Shown here in pieces: positions 63,911 through 64,000 of a stretch of 64,000 nucleotides of DNA. The position numbers and the translations under genes were made by a program. Position 1 is the first letter of the stretch, and each line of letters opens with the position of its first letter. Source of the DNA: an uncultured Enterocloster sp. (GTDB taxonomy: Bacteria; Bacillota; Clostridia; Lachnospirales; Lachnospiraceae); contig CALWRY010000004.1 of the NCBI GenBank assembly GCA_944384065.1, forward strand, positions 1 to 64,000, given 5' to 3'. A model generated the notes under the pieces. That model saw only the letters and a list, made by a program, of their open reading frames with translations. It did not search any database and was not told where the DNA came from.

Positions 63911-64000
63911 ATGGGGAAGAAATGGTTAGCAGTAATGGCATTGGCAGGAGCCTGCGCAGTATTGGGAGGCTGCGGGCAGAAGGCTGAGGAGACAACGGCG
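63911..64000 (+). CDS. Start of a lipoprotein, probably a transport receptor (cut by window end)
   Basis: Only 30 codons are visible: MGKKWLAVMALAGACAVLGG then Cys21 and GQKAEETTA. This is a lipoprotein signal with an LGGC lipobox, well preceded by AAGGAGGAAAAATT. Its place after a catabolic gene set suggests a TRAP- or ABC-type substrate receptor, but no binding domain is in view. Confidence 0.75.
   Translation, partial: MGKKWLAVMALAGACAVLGGCGQKAEETTA

Overview
The window looks like chromosome from a moderately GC-rich anaerobic Firmicute, most likely a gut Lachnospiraceae of the Enterocloster/Hungatella kind. This is an inference from strong AGGAGG ribosome sites, a large Firmicutes-type SRP RNA with Alu domain, a split glycine decarboxylase (GcvPA/GcvPB), a Clostridia-style CsoR/CopA pair, and many sugar-acid and TRAP/TTT transport operons. 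No rRNA, tRNA, CRISPR array, intact insertion sequence or prophage was seen.

Layout. 1-7.3 kb: a glycine cleavage operon (gcvT-gcvH-gcvPA-gcvPB-lplA-lpdA) behind a tandem glycine riboswitch; one transcript supplies all four activities plus lipoate attachment and reoxidation. 7.3-11.8 kb: SRP RNA with its own promoter, a minus-strand isoaspartyl dipeptidase/YfcC permease pair, and a divergent EamA exporter. 11.9-17.5 kb: LacI regulator, sulfatase and a TctB-TctA-TctC uptake system. 17.7-24.2 kb: minus-strand GH31 glycosidase with a DctP-DctQ-DctM TRAP transporter (dctQ carries an in-frame TGA), divergent from an AraC regulator. 24.2-25.9 kb: PadR/HAAS/lipoprotein/PspC envelope-stress-like operon.

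26-34 kb is a patchy accessory stretch: an AT-rich RhuM-like gene, a 5'-truncated aldehyde dehydrogenase, a frameshifted M16C peptidase, a DUF1703-type ATPase/nuclease, and a scar where tails of two unrelated genes are joined. 34-39.8 kb: enolase, CsoR-CopA copper export with a CopZ-like domain that has its own internal start, and a DUF4143 ATPase.

40-56.5 kb: D-serine dehydratase, then a D-glucarate/D-galactarate catabolic region. It has a PrpR-like activator with a dead ATPase core, GarR, a DapA-family lyase, a GntP permease, two tandem glucarate dehydratases, a LarA-like protein, a three-protein flavin/iron-sulfur module (GlpA-like, GlpB-like, DUF1667), a LysR regulator and galactarate dehydratase. 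Glucarate and galactarate would converge on 5-dehydro-4-deoxyglucarate, be split by the DapA-family enzyme, and tartronate semialdehyde be reduced by GarR. GarL and glycerate kinase are absent, while LarA and the flavin module have no textbook role here; this is the most interesting functional question in the window.

56.6-64 kb: PIN-PhoH ATPase, zinc-ribbon membrane protein, flavin reductase, then an uncharacterised catabolic operon (SCP2-like protein, a Gfo/Idh oxidoreductase fused in frame to an M24 metallopeptidase, a BKACE-family enzyme, an SDR, and the start of a lipoprotein running off the window). All assignments are from reading motifs and order; no database search was run.
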